Shown piece by piece: positions 32,471 through 33,991 of a stretch of DNA of 33,991 nucleotides (its first letter is position 1; every line of letters begins with the position of its first letter). Source of the stretch: Schoenoplectus triqueter (lineage: Eukaryota > Streptophyta > Magnoliopsida > Poales > Cyperaceae); assembly GCA_964058805.1 (NCBI GenBank), contig CAXKVV010001742.1:1-33991 (forward strand), written 5' to 3'. A program made the translations under genes and the position numbers. The notes below the pieces were generated by a model, which did not search any database, had not been told where the DNA came from, and saw only the letters and a list, made by a program, of their open reading frames with translations.

Positions 32471-33850
32471 TCTAGGACTAACTGATGCTCAAATGAAACA
32501 GATAATAGCAATTGTGTCCCAATCGAATGTGTCAGGTTCAAATGGCAATTCTGATGAGAAACTTCATGATAAGGTTTTTAAAACTTATTGGATTCTTGAT
32601 AGTGGTGCATCTCATCCATATGACTGAAAATATTGAGTGTCTGCAGCATGTTTATCGAGTTGCTTCAATCTCTGTTATGCTTCCAAATGGTGACCATACT
32701 ATTGCTGAACAAGAAGGATCCGTGTTCCTAGATGGAATTACTCTAAAAAGAGTGTTATATGTGCCGAGTTTGAATTGCAGTTTGATATTGCTGAGCACAT
32801 TGATTAAAGATAGTGATTATTTTGTTAGTGAGCGTTGTGTTTTACAGGACCGCACTTTGAGGATGCTGATAGGTGTGGGTGAGAAAAATGATGGAGTCTA
32901 CCACTACTATTCTGAAGCACGGGCACAAGCACATCATATGAGAAGAGATAAAAATTTTTGGTTGTGGCATCGACGCATGAGACACCCTTCAACTCTGATT
33001 ACATCATTTTTTTTCTGATGCTGATAAGAAAAGTAGTTGTGACTCAAAAGGTGTATGTGATATATGTTTGCAAGCTAAGTAGAAAAGAAAAATATTTCCT
33101 GTTAGTTTTAATAAAGTTGTTGAATCTTTTGCCTTAATTCATTGTGACATTTGGGGTCCTTATCGTATTCCCTCTCATTGTGGAGCTTATTATTTTTTTA
33201 CGATTGTTGATGATCATTCTTGAGTTGTTTGGGTGTATTTGATGGTATAAAAGAAAGAAACTGCTGATTTATTGATATCATTTTGTAAGATGGTTGCAAC
33301 CTAGTTTGAAAAAGTTGTTAAAACCATAAGAAGTGATAATGGATTGGAATTTAAGTCAATGTCAACTCAATAATTTTACGTAGAAAATGAGATTCTGCAC
33401 CAAACTTCTTGTAGAAAAATGGCCGGGTAGAAAAAGAACATCGCCACATTCTTAATGTAGCACAAGCTCTAAGGTTTCAGTGTGGTTTGCCTATTGAATT
33501 TTGAGGAGAATGTGTTCTTACTGCAACATCTAATTAATAGAACACCTTCTCCGTTGCTACAAAATAAAATACCTTATGAATTGTTATTTGGACAGCCACC
33601 AACTTATGATCATATGCGTGTATTCGGGTGCTTGTGCTATGTGTCAAACAAGTTTGTCACATCTGACAAATTCAAACCTAGAAGTAGAAGATGTGTCTTT
33701 GTTGGATATCCATTTGGTAAGAAGGGTTGGCGAATTTATGACATGGAAGCCAGAAAATTTATTGTGTCAAGGGAAATTTTATCATCTACTTCAAGAAGTG
33801 AGACAAACTTTCAGCAAATTAACCAGAGGATGAGAGAAACCAGCTCATAG
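32385..33850 (+). pseudogene. Broken protease-integrase part of the Ty1/copia pol
   Basis: The protease active site WILDSGAS lies at 32589-32612, with a frameshift shortly after (about 32615). The GAG-pre-integrase segment follows (KNFWLWHRRMRHPS, then CDICLQAK at about 33057). Integrase shows HCDIWGPY (33141), FTIVDDHS with a stop after it, and RSDNGLEFKS (33330), so the D,D,E residues are recognisable. The tail PYELLFGQPP and RVFGCLCYV to SREILSS (33571-33790) is the usual end of copia integrase. Several stops interrupt it. Reverse transcriptase and RNase H would lie right of the window. Order PR-IN-RT defines Ty1/copia. Confidence 0.85.
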
Positions 33851-33991
33851 GAGAAGAACAAAATGTGAAAAGTGTGATTGAAATTGCAAACACCGCCGCC
33901 TTCACTAAATTGACACCATAAGGAGTGCTGGATATCTATCCTTTAATACTGATTAAGTGTGTCCAACTAATTTCTTCAATAACCATAGTCA
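33851..33991 (+). other. Linker after copia integrase, cut by the window edge
   Basis: This is the variable spacer between integrase and reverse transcriptase expected in copia elements; it has stops in all likely frames and no recognisable domain. Confidence 0.4.

Overview
This is a piece of plant nuclear genome, most likely from a eudicot (inferred). It is strongly AT-rich, its two real genes are split by GT-AG introns with pyrimidine-rich acceptors, and the space between them is packed with plant-type transposable-element remains. The sequence itself does not fix the species. Two intact host genes are visible, both on the + strand. The first (leader from about 11.04 kb, coding 12262-17876) is a 16-coding-exon gene for a 693-residue casein-kinase-1-like protein kinase of the plant MUT9-like/photoregulatory kinase (MLK/PPK) type. 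The second (25367-26978) is a two-exon gene for a 455-residue type II membrane glycosyltransferase resembling family GT61. Nothing suggests that the two genes act together. Everything else is intergenic DNA made largely of mobile-element debris. 

Layout: 1-993 ends like an LTR (GGGGTGTGACA) and holds two strong hairpins. 2.4-4.4 kb is a cluster of long-palindrome foldback elements of two families (order A-B-B-A, plus an older B relative), separated by TA and CT microsatellites. 5229-5575 is one terminus of a CACTA transposon with AACCGAT/ATCGGTT subterminal repeats. 6306-6677 is a 372-bp inverted-repeat MITE (family C), with relatives at 9.77-9.93, 10.51-10.88 and 28.37-28.71 kb. 7.1-7.85 kb ends like a Ty3/gypsy LTR (GGGGCGTTACA). 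7.85-9.76 kb reads on the minus strand like a Ty1/copia LTR starting TGTTGGTGTCCTAGACCC. 

11.04-18.2 kb is the kinase gene. 20.17-20.65 kb is a GTATC/GATAC-dense repeat with inverted ends. 21515-22251 is a Mutator-like element with long inverted arms and a perfect 10-bp flanking direct repeat. 22.6-22.96 kb is another inverted-repeat MITE. 25.37-26.98 kb is the glycosyltransferase. 29511-30032 is a hAT-type MITE with an 8-bp target duplication (7 of 8 matching). 30.1-31.2 kb is a decayed LTR-retrotransposon 5' part. 31216 to the window end is a Ty1/copia element with LTR, primer-binding site, gag, protease and integrase, broken by stops and frameshifts. 

I see no previously undescribed gene system. 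The most interesting structures are the microsatellite-nested foldback cluster, the Mutator-like element with nested hairpins, a 19-bp perfect hairpin in the last kinase intron, and a short upstream ORF that overlaps the kinase start codon. No tRNA, rRNA or CRISPR array was recognised.
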